Source of the DNA: Pseudomonadales bacterium
GTDB taxonomy: Bacteria; Pseudomonadota; Gammaproteobacteria; Pseudomonadales; Azotimanducaceae
Direction of reading: 5' to 3'
Assembly: GCA_024234635.1 (NCBI GenBank)
Contig: JACKNX010000004.1
Coordinates: 124,001-188,000, forward strand
Length of the DNA stretch: 64,000 nucleotides
Part shown: positions 15,835 through 24,472 of the stretch, one piece after another
How the letters are laid out: every line of letters starts with the position of its first letter
Numbering within the stretch: the stretch's first letter is position 1
The notes under the pieces: model-generated
The model's input: the letters and a program-made list of their open reading frames with translations, nothing else
What the model was told of the DNA's origin: nothing
Databases searched by the model: none
Translations under genes and position numbers: made by a program

Positions 15835-16886
15835 GCAACCGCAAGATCGTCGCCGTGCAGCTGTCGCCGCAGGCCAGTCCCCGCAATACGGAAGACCGCT
15901 GGTCCTACGAGATGGAGGGATTGAGGAACATCGCCGACATACTCGAGATCCAGGCGAATACCCCCGCCGAATTCGGTGCGGGAGCCGCCGACGCCGACGC
16001 CATCATCACTTCCTGGGGTGTGCGGATCGACCGTGAGGTGATCAGCCATCTCAAGCATTGCGCGGTCATCGGGGTCGCCAGCATTGGTGTCGACATGGTG
16101 GATGTGGATGCCGCCACGGATGCCGGCATTGTGGTCACGAACGTGCCTGACGTATTCATCGAGGAGGTTGCGGACCATGCCATGATGCTGCTCCTGTCCG
16201 CGGTGCGGCGGGTGAAAATGGTCAACGCCATGGCCGCGGACGGCCGGTGGTTCGAGGGACGGCCCTTGCTCAGCGGTGTGCCGCGTCTCATGGGCCGCAC
16301 TCTCGGCCTGCTGGCATTCGGCAATGTCGCACGCTGCACGGCGCGTCGTGCCCAGGCATTCGGGCTGCACGTGATTGCGCATGATCCGTACGTCAGCGAG
16401 TTGACGATGAGCGAGATGGGTGTGGAGCCGGTGGGCTTCCAGGAACTGCTCGAGCGCAGTGACTACCTGTCCGTACATGCGCCGCTCAACGCGGAAACGC
16501 GGCATATCGTCAATGCCGAGGCGCTGGCGCGGATGCGCCCCACGGCCGTCATCGTCAATACCGCCCGTGGCGGCCTGATCGATGAATCCGCCCTCATTCC
16601 GGCCCTGCAGGAAGGCCGAATCGCGGCAGCGGGGCTCGATGTGCTGGAGAAGGAAGCGCCGGACCTCGACAACCCGCTGCTGAAGATGGAAAACGTCATC
16701 GTGACGCCGCACGTGGCATCCGCGACTACGCGGATGCGCCCGGAAACCCGACGCCGTGCAGGTCGTGAGGTGGCCCTGGTTCTGCAAGGCAAATGGCCAA
16801 GGTCCTGCGTCAACCCGACCGTTCTGCCACGCGTGCCGCTTCAGCGTTGGCAACCCTACCCGGCCAACCGGGGACCCAATCGCTGA
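15831..16886 (+). CDS. D-2-hydroxyacid dehydrogenase family protein (CtBP/SerA-like)
   Basis: This 351-residue protein follows the D-isomer 2-hydroxyacid dehydrogenase pattern: a catalytic arginine in NTARGGLID, an acidic residue in the LDVLEKE region and a histidine in TPHVAS. These enzymes interconvert 2-oxo and D-2-hydroxy acids with NAD(P)H. The nucleotide loop reads LLAFGNVAR, so the usual GxGxxG is AxGxxA, which is unusual and may change cofactor use. It starts with GTG overlapping the stop of the hybrid kinase (GTGA), so the two are translationally coupled. The substrate is unknown. Confidence 0.88.
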   Translation: MSNRKIVAVQLSPQASPRNTEDRWSYEMEGLRNIADILEIQANTPAEFGAGAADADAIITSWGVRIDREVISHLKHCAVIGVASIGVDMVDVDAATDAGIVVTNVPDVFIEEVADHAMMLLLSAVRRVKMVNAMAADGRWFEGRPLLSGVPRLMGRTLGLLAFGNVARCTARRAQAFGLHVIAHDPYVSELTMSEMGVEPVGFQELLERSDYLSVHAPLNAETRHIVNAEALARMRPTAVIVNTARGGLIDESALIPALQEGRIAAAGLDVLEKEAPDLDNPLLKMENVIVTPHVASATTRMRPETRRRAGREVALVLQGKWPRSCVNPTVLPRVPLQRWQPYPANRGPNR

Positions 16887-16932
16887 GCCCCGCCCGACCG
16901 TAGCCCCGGCCGCCGTCCCGGCAGTCTGGGCT

Positions 16933-17604
16933 TCAGGGATCGAAGCGTTTCCAGTGCCCCTCCGAGACCACGTCGACGACGCCATCCCGCACGCTGATGG
17001 CGGTGGCGTCATCGATCGCATACCCAGGATTGCCCAGGGCGGCAGCCCAGGTTGCCGCGGCCGCCAGCGTGTTCTCCGGCAGCTCGGGATGATCCAGATG
17101 CGGAAAAATCGAAAAGTCCACGACCCCGAGCGCGTTGTCGTTGCCGGTGATCGGCGGGCGCGATTCCACGAATTCCTGACCAATGCGTGGTGTCATCACC
17201 ATGCTTCCGGCGCTGAGACCGACCCACACGATGTGGGGCAGTGACGTGAGAACATCGGCGAGGCCGGACTCCCGCATCCAGTGGCACAGGTACAACGCAT
17301 CGCCACCATTCACCAGCAGGACATCCGCCTCCCGCAGCCAGGGCAACCAGCGCTCCCGGCCGATGGAAGGCAGCGCGGTGAGTTCAAGTACACCCAGGGA
17401 CTTCCAGCCGAGCTCAACCATGGGCGTACCCGCCGTGCCGGTAATGAACCGCCATGCATGCCCGGGATCACACTGCGGATGTCCGTAACCCGCAGTGGGA
17501 ATACACAGGGCACGCGCGTCCGCGAGCGGCTTGCCGAGCAGCTTCAGCAGCGCTGCATGAATGCTCCCGTTGGTAACGCCTGCCGAGGTGAGCAGCAGTT
17601 TCAT
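16933..17604 (-). CDS. Peptidase S51 (dipeptidase E-like) family protein
   Basis: The 223-residue protein has the GLSAGSM motif whose first serine is the S51 nucleophile, preceded by LLVNGGDALYL, as in peptidase E (PepE, an aspartyl dipeptidase) and cyanophycinase relatives. The start at 17604 (MKLLLTSAG) matches the family's first strand; the longer frame adds 33 residues without support. It is 38 bp downstream of the beta-lactamase-family gene on the same strand. Likely role: cytoplasmic hydrolysis of small peptides (inferred from family). Confidence 0.85.
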   Translation of the reverse strand: MKLLLTSAGVTNGSIHAALLKLLGKPLADARALCIPTAGYGHPQCDPGHAWRFITGTAGTPMVELGWKSLGVLELTALPSIGRERWLPWLREADVLLVNGGDALYLCHWMRESGLADVLTSLPHIVWVGLSAGSMVMTPRIGQEFVESRPPITGNDNALGVVDFSIFPHLDHPELPENTLAAAATWAAALGNPGYAIDDATAISVRDGVVDVVSEGHWKRFDP

Positions 17605-17641
17605 CGTGTGCCCCACCAGCCGGCACGCCGTCTTCGCCCGT

Positions 17642-18790
17642 TCACCGGCCTGTTTCCAGACAGGCGTAGACGGCGCGGACCAGGCGTCCGGCCCGGGTGT
17701 CATCGTTCAGATTCATCTGCATCTGGTTCATGACGTAGGCGACGCCGAGTCCGGCAACCGGATCGCCAAACCCCACCGACCCGCCGGCACCGGCATGGCC
17801 GAAACTTTCGGCGTTGGGACCGTACTGGTGGTCGGTGTTGAGGATCAGTCCGGCGCTCCGACGCAGCGCGCGGCCAAGCACGAGATCCGATTCATTGCCC
17901 CACTCCTCACGACACATCCTCGCCACCGTTCGCGCGCCGACAGGGCCGCCTGCATTGGCCAGGGCGGCATAGATGCGGGCGATTCCCCGCGCATTGCCCT
18001 GCCCGTTTGCCGCAGCAATCTCCGCCCGCCGCCAGGCCGCGCTGGAGGCGTCCTGGTAGGGCCGGATCGAGGGATTCTGCAGTGCAACGGCGTACAGCGG
18101 TGGCATGGCAGGGAGCGTCATGGCCGTGAGGTCTGGCTGAATGCGGGCGTGGTTGGGGCCAATCATGTCGGCGACCCGAGCATGCTCGCCGTCCGGGAGG
18201 CCTATGTAGCAGTCCGCCTGCAATGGCGCGGCAATTTCCGTGCGGAAGATTTCGCCGAGCGTGCGCCCGGTGACACGTCGGGTTATCTCTCCGGGCAGAT
18301 AGCCCCAGTTGATCGCGTGATAACCGGCTGCCGTGCCCGGCGTCCAGTAAGGCGTCTGTTTCTCGAGAAGGCCAATCATGCGCGGCCAGTCGTAGAGGTC
18401 CGCCGCGGTGATCTTCTCGTCGACACCACAGATCCCGCCCTGGTGTGACAGCAACTGCGCAATCGTCAGCCCGTCGCGTGCCGCTGTCAGTTCCGGCCAG
18501 TAGCGACGAACCTCGTCGTCGTAGCTGAGTGCCGAATTGTCTACGACCCAGGCGAACGCAATGGCGCCAAGCCCCTTGGTGGTGGAATACAGGTTGACCA
18601 GCGTGTCCGCCTCCCAGGGTGTGGTGCAGGCCCGCTCGCGGAAGCCGCCCCACAAATCCACCAGGGTCTCGCCGTCCCGGACGACGCAGAACGCGGCGCC
18701 GACATCGGCATCCTCGGTGAAATTGCGCGCGAACACGTCGCGAACGCGCTCGAAGCCGGGACGACAGGTACCGTGAACCGCAGTTTCCAT
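17642..18790 (-). CDS. Serine hydrolase of the beta-lactamase/EstB family
   Basis: This 382-residue protein belongs to the class C beta-lactamase-related esterases. The SxxK active site reads STTK near residue 68, a tyrosine lies in GYHAINWGY, and a C-terminal HAGAGGS replaces the KTG box, which points to an esterase or peptidase rather than an antibiotic-hydrolysing enzyme. There is no clear signal peptide, unlike true beta-lactamases. It is probably co-transcribed with the S51 peptidase. The substrate is unknown. Confidence 0.88.
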   Translation of the reverse strand: METAVHGTCRPGFERVRDVFARNFTEDADVGAAFCVVRDGETLVDLWGGFRERACTTPWEADTLVNLYSTTKGLGAIAFAWVVDNSALSYDDEVRRYWPELTAARDGLTIAQLLSHQGGICGVDEKITAADLYDWPRMIGLLEKQTPYWTPGTAAGYHAINWGYLPGEITRRVTGRTLGEIFRTEIAAPLQADCYIGLPDGEHARVADMIGPNHARIQPDLTAMTLPAMPPLYAVALQNPSIRPYQDASSAAWRRAEIAAANGQGNARGIARIYAALANAGGPVGARTVARMCREEWGNESDLVLGRALRRSAGLILNTDHQYGPNAESFGHAGAGGSVGFGDPVAGLGVAYVMNQMQMNLNDDTRAGRLVRAVYACLETGR

Positions 18791-18877
18791 GGGATGAATT
18801 CGTCTGAGTACGGTTGCCGCATGATACCCGATGACGTCTTGTCAGCCGATAAGCCGACCCCGTACCATGCCGCGCGT

Positions 18878-18964
18878 GCCCAGGTGTTGGAATTGGTAGA
18901 CAGGCTGGATTTAGGTTCCAGTGTCCTTAGTGGCGTGCGAGTTCGAGTCTCGCCCTGGGCACCA
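18878..18964 (+). tRNA. tRNA-Leu (anticodon UAG)
   Basis: The sequence folds as a class II tRNA. The acceptor stem is GCCCAGG paired with CCTGGGC, with A as discriminator and an encoded CCA. The anticodon stem CTGGA/TCCAG encloses the loop TTTAGGT, giving anticodon TAG at 18912-18914. There is a long variable arm and a GTTCGAGTC T-loop. It reads CUA and other CUN leucine codons. A hairpin array begins 5 bp after the CCA. Confidence 0.96.
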
Positions 18965-18968
18965 TATC

Positions 18969-19237
18969 CGACACTTCGCGAAGCGAAGTGTCGACCCGGC
19001 AGCACATTGCGCATAGCGCAATGTGCGAGAGGGCAAGGCAACGCCGATATCGAGGATGGTCGGGCGAAGCGAAGTGTCGACCCGGCAGCCCCGATGAAAC
19101 CTGCCGAAGGCAGGTTTCATCGCGCCGGCAGCGAATTCGCGAAGCGAAATCGCGAGAGGCAAGCGCATAGCGCAATGTGCGAGAGGGCAAGGCAATCCCG
19201 ATATCGAAGATGGTCGGGCGAAGCGAAGTGTCGGCCC
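18969..19237. repeat. Array of perfect hairpins with three-base loops, nested in direct repeats
   Basis: The palindromes are: 18969-18993 (11-bp arms, loop GAA), 19002-19026 (11-bp arms, loop ATA), 19092-19122 (14-bp arms, loop GAA), 19131-19153 (10-bp arms with one mismatch, loop GAA), and a partial copy of the second around 19163-19173. The block GCGCATAGCGCAATGTGC through GAAGTGTCG occurs twice (about 19009-19080 and 19163-19232), and GCGAAGCGAAGTGTCG occurs three times. No coding potential is convincing. It resembles a REP/BIME-like intergenic element but matches no named family I know. Confidence 0.8.
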
Positions 19238-19426
19238 GACAACGAAGTCGCGAGCCAACCGTTGTTGAGGGGCTAGTTCTGCCAGTGTCCCGGCACGGTC
19301 ATCGGACCGTCTGACTGGTCTTGCCTGCTCGACTGGCGTCGACCGAAATTACCTCTACGCTTGATCAGACCACTTCAACATGGATGTTCCGTGGTAGACG
19401 CACCAGGCAACCCGCCCCCACCTACA
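19238..19426. other. Unassigned spacer between hairpin array and pseudopilin gene
   Basis: This continues the gene-free stretch that follows tRNA-Leu. No gene, strong hairpin or clear promoter was recognised. It presumably contains the pseudopilin promoter. The in-frame codons immediately upstream of the pilin ATG have no ribosome-binding signal or family similarity. Confidence 0.4.
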
Positions 19427-19975
19427 ATGCCAGTGCGCTCACGCGCATTTACCCTGGTGGAACTGCTGGTGGTCGCCGTGGTACTGGCCATCTTCGCCGG
19501 CATCGTCGTCCCCCAGTTCACGGGTTCCACCCAGGAGGCCAGGGAGTCAGCCCTGAAGTCCACCCTGGCATCCGTCCGCAAGGGAATCGATCTCTACTAC
19601 CAGCAACACGGAAGATACCCGGCCAATGGCAATACCGACGGGTCGTCAGCCGGGTGCACGGGTGCGACAACGTCTGTCACCACCCAGGAACAGGGATTCA
19701 TCGTGCAGATGATGACCTTTTCCAACAAGGACGGCAGGATATGCACCACCCGGTCCGACAACCTGTTTCCCTTTGGCCCCTACATTTCGGGCAGCACCAT
19801 GCCGGTCAATCCCGTCAATGGTCTGAGTTCCATCACGGTTATCAGTGGGACCAATCTGATCATCGTGGGTGACGGTCCTGCATCCGCCGGCTGGAAGTAC
19901 AACAGTCAACTCGGCCTGATCATCCCCAATGACACGAATGTGGATTCGTCTGGAACTCGCTACGATCGCTACTGA
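19427..19975 (+). CDS. Type II secretion/type IV pilin-like protein (GspG/PilE-like pseudopilin)
   Basis: The 182-residue product has a short basic leader and the prepilin N-methylation motif, cleaved as SRA/FTLVELLVVAVVL. The glutamate at +5 of the mature protein is present. The residue before the cleavage site is alanine instead of the usual glycine. A hydrophobic helix is followed by a globular part with two cysteines (in AGCTG and RICTT). The start at 19427 gives an 8-residue leader. No other pilus or secretion gene is adjacent, so it is an orphan minor pilin or pseudopilin that would need a prepilin peptidase encoded elsewhere. Confidence 0.85.
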   Translation: MPVRSRAFTLVELLVVAVVLAIFAGIVVPQFTGSTQEARESALKSTLASVRKGIDLYYQQHGRYPANGNTDGSSAGCTGATTSVTTQEQGFIVQMMTFSNKDGRICTTRSDNLFPFGPYISGSTMPVNPVNGLSSITVISGTNLIIVGDGPASAGWKYNSQLGLIIPNDTNVDSSGTRYDRY

Positions 19976-20117
19976 TCGGTCGTTGGCGTGTGACGTCTCC
20001 GCCGGCGAAAGGAGGCCATTGCAATTCCACCGCCACGAAGCTCGTCACTGACAGCCAATTGAACCCCACCCCGGGACTGGCGAAGATAGCGCCCCGCCTC
20101 ATCTCCCCGGAGGACGT

Positions 20118-21485
20118 GTGCCGAAGCAGATTCGCCTCAACGCCTTCAACATGAACTGCGCGGTGCACCAGTCACCGGGTCTCTGGCGGCATCCCCGCGA
20201 TCGCTCGACCGAATACACCTCGATGGCCTGGTGGCTGCATCTGGCGAAAGAGCTGGAACGGGGCTTTTTCGACGGCATGTTCCTGGCCGACGTGACGGGG
20301 ATCTACGACGTCTACGGCGGCAATTCCCGAGCCGCCCTGCGCGGCGGTATCCAGGTGCCGCTGAACGATCCATTCATGCTCGTGCCGGCGATGGCCGCCG
20401 TAACCGAACATCTGGGATTCGGCATCACCGGAAATCTCACCTGCGAGCCGCCACACACCTTTGCCCGTCGTTTTTCCACACTGGATCACCTTACCGCCGG
20501 ACGGGTGGGCTGGAACATCGTCACGGGATATCTCAACAGCGCCGCCCGCGCGCAGGGTCAGGCGAAACAGACTGCGCACGACACGCGCTACGACATCGCC
20601 GCGGAATACATGGCGCTCATGTACAAACTGTGGGAAGGCAGCTGGGAGGACGATGCCGTACGTCTGGACCGCACAGCCGGGGTCTACGTGGATCCGGACA
20701 AGGTGCATCGGGTCCAGCATGAAGGTGAATGGTTCCATCTGGATGCCATCCACCTGTCCGAACCTTCCCCGCAGCGGACGCCGGTGCTGTTTCAGGCCGG
20801 AACATCCACAAAGGGCGTCGCATTCGCGGGACGGCACGCGGAATGCGTGTTCGTGGGGGCCAACAGCCGCCACGGCATGGTGCCCGTCACGCAAAACATA
20901 CGAGCAAACGCAGTGGCCGCGGGACGGCGGGCCGAGGACATCGCCATTTTCGCCATGCTGACGGTGGTGGTCGACGATACCGACGCACTCGCCCGGGACA
21001 GGCTCGAGGAATATCGGCGCTATGCCAGCCCGGAGGGCGCGTTGACGCTACTGTCCGGCTGGAGCGGCGTCGATTTTTCGGACTGCGATCCGGAAGAACC
21101 GCTGCGCTTCGTGAAGAACGACGCTATCCAGACGATGCTCTCTCCTGTGTCGCGAAGCAATCCTGAACAGGTATGGACGGTCGGGCGTGCTGCCACGCAC
21201 TATGCATTGGGTGGTGCCAGCCCCGTGCTTGTGGGCTCTCCCACTACCGTGGCGGAGGAAATGATTGCCTGGGTGGAGACCGCCGGTGTGGATGGTTTCA
21301 ATCTCACCTACACCGTGGCGCCGGAAAGCATTACCGGGTTCATCGATCGGGTTGTACCGGAACTGCAGAATCGTGGCGCGTACAAAACCAGCTACGGGCC
21401 GGGCACGCTGCGGGAAAAACTGTTCGCGCGCGGCCCCCGACTGTCTTCGCCGCATCCGGCGGCAGCTTATCGACACCCGGTTTGA
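20118..21485 (+). CDS. Flavin-dependent monooxygenase-like protein (NtaA/SnaA/DszA family)
   Basis: This 455-residue protein matches the NtaA/SnaA/DszA branch of luciferase-like monooxygenases. These use reduced FMN supplied by a partner reductase to oxidise substrates such as nitrilotriacetate or dibenzothiophene sulfone. Family features include HLAKELERGFFDGMFLAD, GRVGWNIVTG and PVLFQAGTS. The GTG start at 20118 is preceded by GGAGG with a short 4-nt spacer. No flavin reductase gene is adjacent. The real substrate cannot be inferred. Confidence 0.9.
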   Translation: MPKQIRLNAFNMNCAVHQSPGLWRHPRDRSTEYTSMAWWLHLAKELERGFFDGMFLADVTGIYDVYGGNSRAALRGGIQVPLNDPFMLVPAMAAVTEHLGFGITGNLTCEPPHTFARRFSTLDHLTAGRVGWNIVTGYLNSAARAQGQAKQTAHDTRYDIAAEYMALMYKLWEGSWEDDAVRLDRTAGVYVDPDKVHRVQHEGEWFHLDAIHLSEPSPQRTPVLFQAGTSTKGVAFAGRHAECVFVGANSRHGMVPVTQNIRANAVAAGRRAEDIAIFAMLTVVVDDTDALARDRLEEYRRYASPEGALTLLSGWSGVDFSDCDPEEPLRFVKNDAIQTMLSPVSRSNPEQVWTVGRAATHYALGGASPVLVGSPTTVAEEMIAWVETAGVDGFNLTYTVAPESITGFIDRVVPELQNRGAYKTSYGPGTLREKLFARGPRLSSPHPAAAYRHPV

Positions 21486-21512
21486 ACCACGCGCCGACGC
21501 TGCGGGGGCTGG

Positions 21513-22538
21513 TCAGGGGATATCGCCAAGGCGATAGATTCTCGTTGCGGTCCCGGCAAAGAGCGCCTGCTTCTCCTCCATGGTGGCTGCCGCCACCATG
21601 CGCTTGAAGGCATTCCACAGCACACCATAGGCAAGCCAGTTCTTGTGCACGGGAAAGTTTGATTCGAACAGGCAGCGCCGCGCGCCGAACAGCTCGAGAC
21701 ACGGCAGGATCCAGGGCGTCCACGCGCGTGTCACGTCCTCGGAGGTCGGCGGCAGTCCGGCGGCCCTGTTGGGTCCGTCGAACCGTGCGGGCAAGGCACC
21801 AAGCTTCACCACCACGTTGGGCCGGCGAGCGAGTTCGGCCATGCCGTGCAGCCAGCTTCGGCGGACCGCTTCCTGCTGATCGCGGTACGGACCACCGAGT
21901 ATGGGTGTACCCGTGTGATTCAACACGATGGTGAGATCGGGCAAGGCATCCGCGACAGCCACCAGATCAGACAGTTGCGTGTGATAGAGCCAGCAGTCGA
22001 GCGACAAACCGCGGCGTTCGAGATGCGACAGCGCACGTCGCACGCTGGTTTCGCCCAGCACGCGGGCCTGCGGGACGGTTCGATGCATCCTGGAATCCGC
22101 GTCCCAGCACACCGATGCCCGAATACCGCGCAGACGCCCATCAGCGGCGGTTTCGAGAGCATCCAGCACCGGCAGCACGCCATCGCCAAGCGTAAGATCC
22201 GCGTTAGCCACGGCGCCCCGACACACGTTGGCGACAGCGAATGCCCCGGCATCACTCATCGCACCGATACCGGCAATGAAGGCCATCTCACCAACCGGCT
22301 TCATTGCCTCCGGCCCCGTAGGTCGGTACATGGCGTGGCATTCCACGAATACGGTCGCGACGATGCGGTGCCCGGCATGCAGATCGCCTGCCAGCTCCCG
22401 CAGCAGATATGGCGTGCCATCCCTCACCCAGAGATGATGGTGCGCGTCCACGATGGGCAGGTCCGGCTCCAACGCGGGTTCGGCTACGCGCTCGAGCCAG
22501 GATTCATGCTCACCGCCCGGGTAATCGAATCGTGCCAT
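21513..22538 (-). CDS. Amidohydrolase family 2 protein (COG3618-like, lactonase type)
   Basis: The protein begins with IVDAHHHLW, the metal-binding HxH region of the amidohydrolase-2 superfamily. Later it has LNHTGTP and FESNFPVHK, the conserved strands of the COG3618 group, which includes lactonases and decarboxylase-like enzymes. Length 341 residues, no signal peptide. It is convergent with the flavin monooxygenase gene, 27 bp stop to stop, and is the last gene of the minus-strand run from the permease. It probably hydrolyses a small cyclic ester, but the substrate is unknown. Confidence 0.87.
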   Translation of the reverse strand: MARFDYPGGEHESWLERVAEPALEPDLPIVDAHHHLWVRDGTPYLLRELAGDLHAGHRIVATVFVECHAMYRPTGPEAMKPVGEMAFIAGIGAMSDAGAFAVANVCRGAVANADLTLGDGVLPVLDALETAADGRLRGIRASVCWDADSRMHRTVPQARVLGETSVRRALSHLERRGLSLDCWLYHTQLSDLVAVADALPDLTIVLNHTGTPILGGPYRDQQEAVRRSWLHGMAELARRPNVVVKLGALPARFDGPNRAAGLPPTSEDVTRAWTPWILPCLELFGARRCLFESNFPVHKNWLAYGVLWNAFKRMVAAATMEEKQALFAGTATRIYRLGDIP

Positions 22539-22591
22539 GTCTCCGTGCCCTTATGTTCGTCAGGTCGGCGGCGTATCCAGGCTGCGCGCCA

Positions 22592-24298
22592 TCAGCTTTC
22601 GAGATTCGTGCGATTGCGTTCGTCGTCTGACTTGAAGCCGCGCAGATCGCCGTCCAGGGGTCCTGCTTTCTCCGGTGGGCCCTGCCCCTCCCCCGGGCTC
22701 CCCAAGCCACTGTCGTGATCGGTCAGCGCACGTTCCGGCACAAGCGCGAGCGCGTGGACCGCCTTGCGGCGCCAGACGGCGTCCTGTTCCCAGCGTGCGG
22801 CGCGCCGCAGATGCCGCTCCGACGCCACGCTGTCGCCGGCGAGGCGTAGCGCTTCACCGAGAAACAAGCTGATCCGTGGTGCCCAGGGGGCCAGTACATG
22901 GGCAGTCTGCAGATGAACCAGGGCGCACTCGTTGTCCCCAAGCAGAAAGCAGGAAACACCCAGCCCGAACAACGCATCGCGTCGCTCGGGGTAGGCGTCG
23001 ACGACCTGCTGGTACAGCGTTTGCGCCTCCCGACGCTGCATCCGGCACACCACGGAACGATTCGCAGGGCAGCTCTCCAGCAGTACATCCGCCAGGATCA
23101 GCCGATTGAGCGGGGCTGTGCCGTCCATCGACAGCGCAACCCGGGCTTCCGCCAGTGCGTTGCGCAGGCGGCCCTGTTGCCGGTGCAGGATGGCACGTCC
23201 AACAACGGCGCGGGCATCGCCGGCAGCCCCTTTGCCGACGCGGCGAAACGCCCGGGCGGCAAACCGGGGATTCATCTCGGCGCTGACCAGACCCAGTTCG
23301 AAGGCCAGATCGGTTGCATTCAGTTGTGCTGCCGTCGGACGCTCCGCGCTGACCGAGCGCGCAACCGCAAACCGCAAGGTAGGCAGTTCCACGCGTTTGG
23401 CGTAGGTTTCCAGATCTCGTTCCACGGCGTGAAAGCCCTCGCTGAAGGCCGCGGCGAACGCGGCCTCGCTCTCTGCGCCATTCCCTATCCTGTGCAGGTA
23501 ATCATCCAGGGCAGCGCGGCGATCAGGGAACCCCGCGAGATGGCCCAGGCGGCACAGATGCAGCAGCAGCCAGGCGCGCGAATAAAAATCGCCTACCGCG
23601 TCGCGCTCCACGTCATCCAGCGAGGTGACGCGCACCAGGAACGCCAGCGAGGTACCTTGCGTGTCGACGCTGCTGGCGCTGTAAACGTAACGTGCGCGTA
23701 CGTGGGAAACCGCGTCGTTGATGAAGCGGCCGTCGCGATCGGCGAAGTGCAGCGTTGCGGCGTCATGTTTGTTGCGATCGCCAAGTAGCACCGAATCGCC
23801 GTCAAGCACCAGGCTGGATAACAGGCTGGCAAAGCCTTCTTCATACCAGAGCGGATGCAGCGCGGAACCGTGATGCCGCAACAGGAAGTGGGCGTACTCG
23901 TGCATGGCGTTTTCCACGAGATGCTGACCGCCCAGATCCGGCCCGACGATCAGCACATCCTCCCGCAGGGTGGCGAGAAGAAACCCGGCAAACCCGCGGG
24001 TGGCAAACACCGCCTGGTAATCCCTGCGCCGGGAGAAAACGAGCAGTTTCACCCGGGCGTTCCGCGTCGCGGACAGTTGTTCGTCGGCGAGCAGATGGCC
24101 GACGACCTCTTCGAACCGGTTCAGTCGACCCAGCAGCACGGTGGCACTGGCGCGATCGAGGTCGGTGATCAGTTCCAGGCGTGGCGTCGTGAGCCGCAGC
24201 CACTCGCGATCGAAAACCGCATCACCAGCCCAGACGTCGCCATCCGGCAACAGCATCAGGACCATCGGAACCACAAGTTGCCACAATCGAATTGACAT
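22592..24298 (-). CDS. Secreted HEXXH metallopeptidase-like protein with TPR-like tail
   Basis: The 568-residue protein has a signal peptide (about 1-24) and a gluzincin-like zinc motif HEYAH near residue 133, followed by WYEEGFASLLSS, the typical downstream glutamate ligand region of peptidase MA-like domains (also called DUF1570-like). The C-terminal half (about 300-540) is helical with TPR-like spacing. It sits 174 bp downstream of copB on the same strand. Likely location is periplasm or outer membrane face. The target is unknown. Confidence 0.8.
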   Translation of the reverse strand: MSIRLWQLVVPMVLMLLPDGDVWAGDAVFDREWLRLTTPRLELITDLDRASATVLLGRLNRFEEVVGHLLADEQLSATRNARVKLLVFSRRRDYQAVFATRGFAGFLLATLREDVLIVGPDLGGQHLVENAMHEYAHFLLRHHGSALHPLWYEEGFASLLSSLVLDGDSVLLGDRNKHDAATLHFADRDGRFINDAVSHVRARYVYSASSVDTQGTSLAFLVRVTSLDDVERDAVGDFYSRAWLLLHLCRLGHLAGFPDRRAALDDYLHRIGNGAESEAAFAAAFSEGFHAVERDLETYAKRVELPTLRFAVARSVSAERPTAAQLNATDLAFELGLVSAEMNPRFAARAFRRVGKGAAGDARAVVGRAILHRQQGRLRNALAEARVALSMDGTAPLNRLILADVLLESCPANRSVVCRMQRREAQTLYQQVVDAYPERRDALFGLGVSCFLLGDNECALVHLQTAHVLAPWAPRISLFLGEALRLAGDSVASERHLRRAARWEQDAVWRRKAVHALALVPERALTDHDSGLGSPGEGQGPPEKAGPLDGDLRGFKSDDERNRTNLES

Positions 24299-24472
24299 GC
24301 CTGATCCCCCGCACCCCAGCCGGCTCTACCCTACCCGCCAGCTACCGGCCTGTCACGACGTTGCCGAACGCGCGCGGGGAACATCAGTGGTTCGTCTGGC
24401 CAATGCGACGCACGAAGCGGACGTTGGCAGGCGGACGGCGCAATGGGTCTGACGACACCGCGGGACAAGCGG

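Noticed and set aside
17642..18790. True class C beta-lactamase
   Set aside because: The SxxK serine is present, but the KTG box is replaced by HAG and there is no signal peptide, so an antibiotic-resistance role is unlikely.
18911..19258. 115-codon minus-strand frame over tRNA-Leu and the hairpin array
   Set aside because: It runs through the tRNA and the repeats, giving the repetitive product expected from a palindromic array. It is not a gene.
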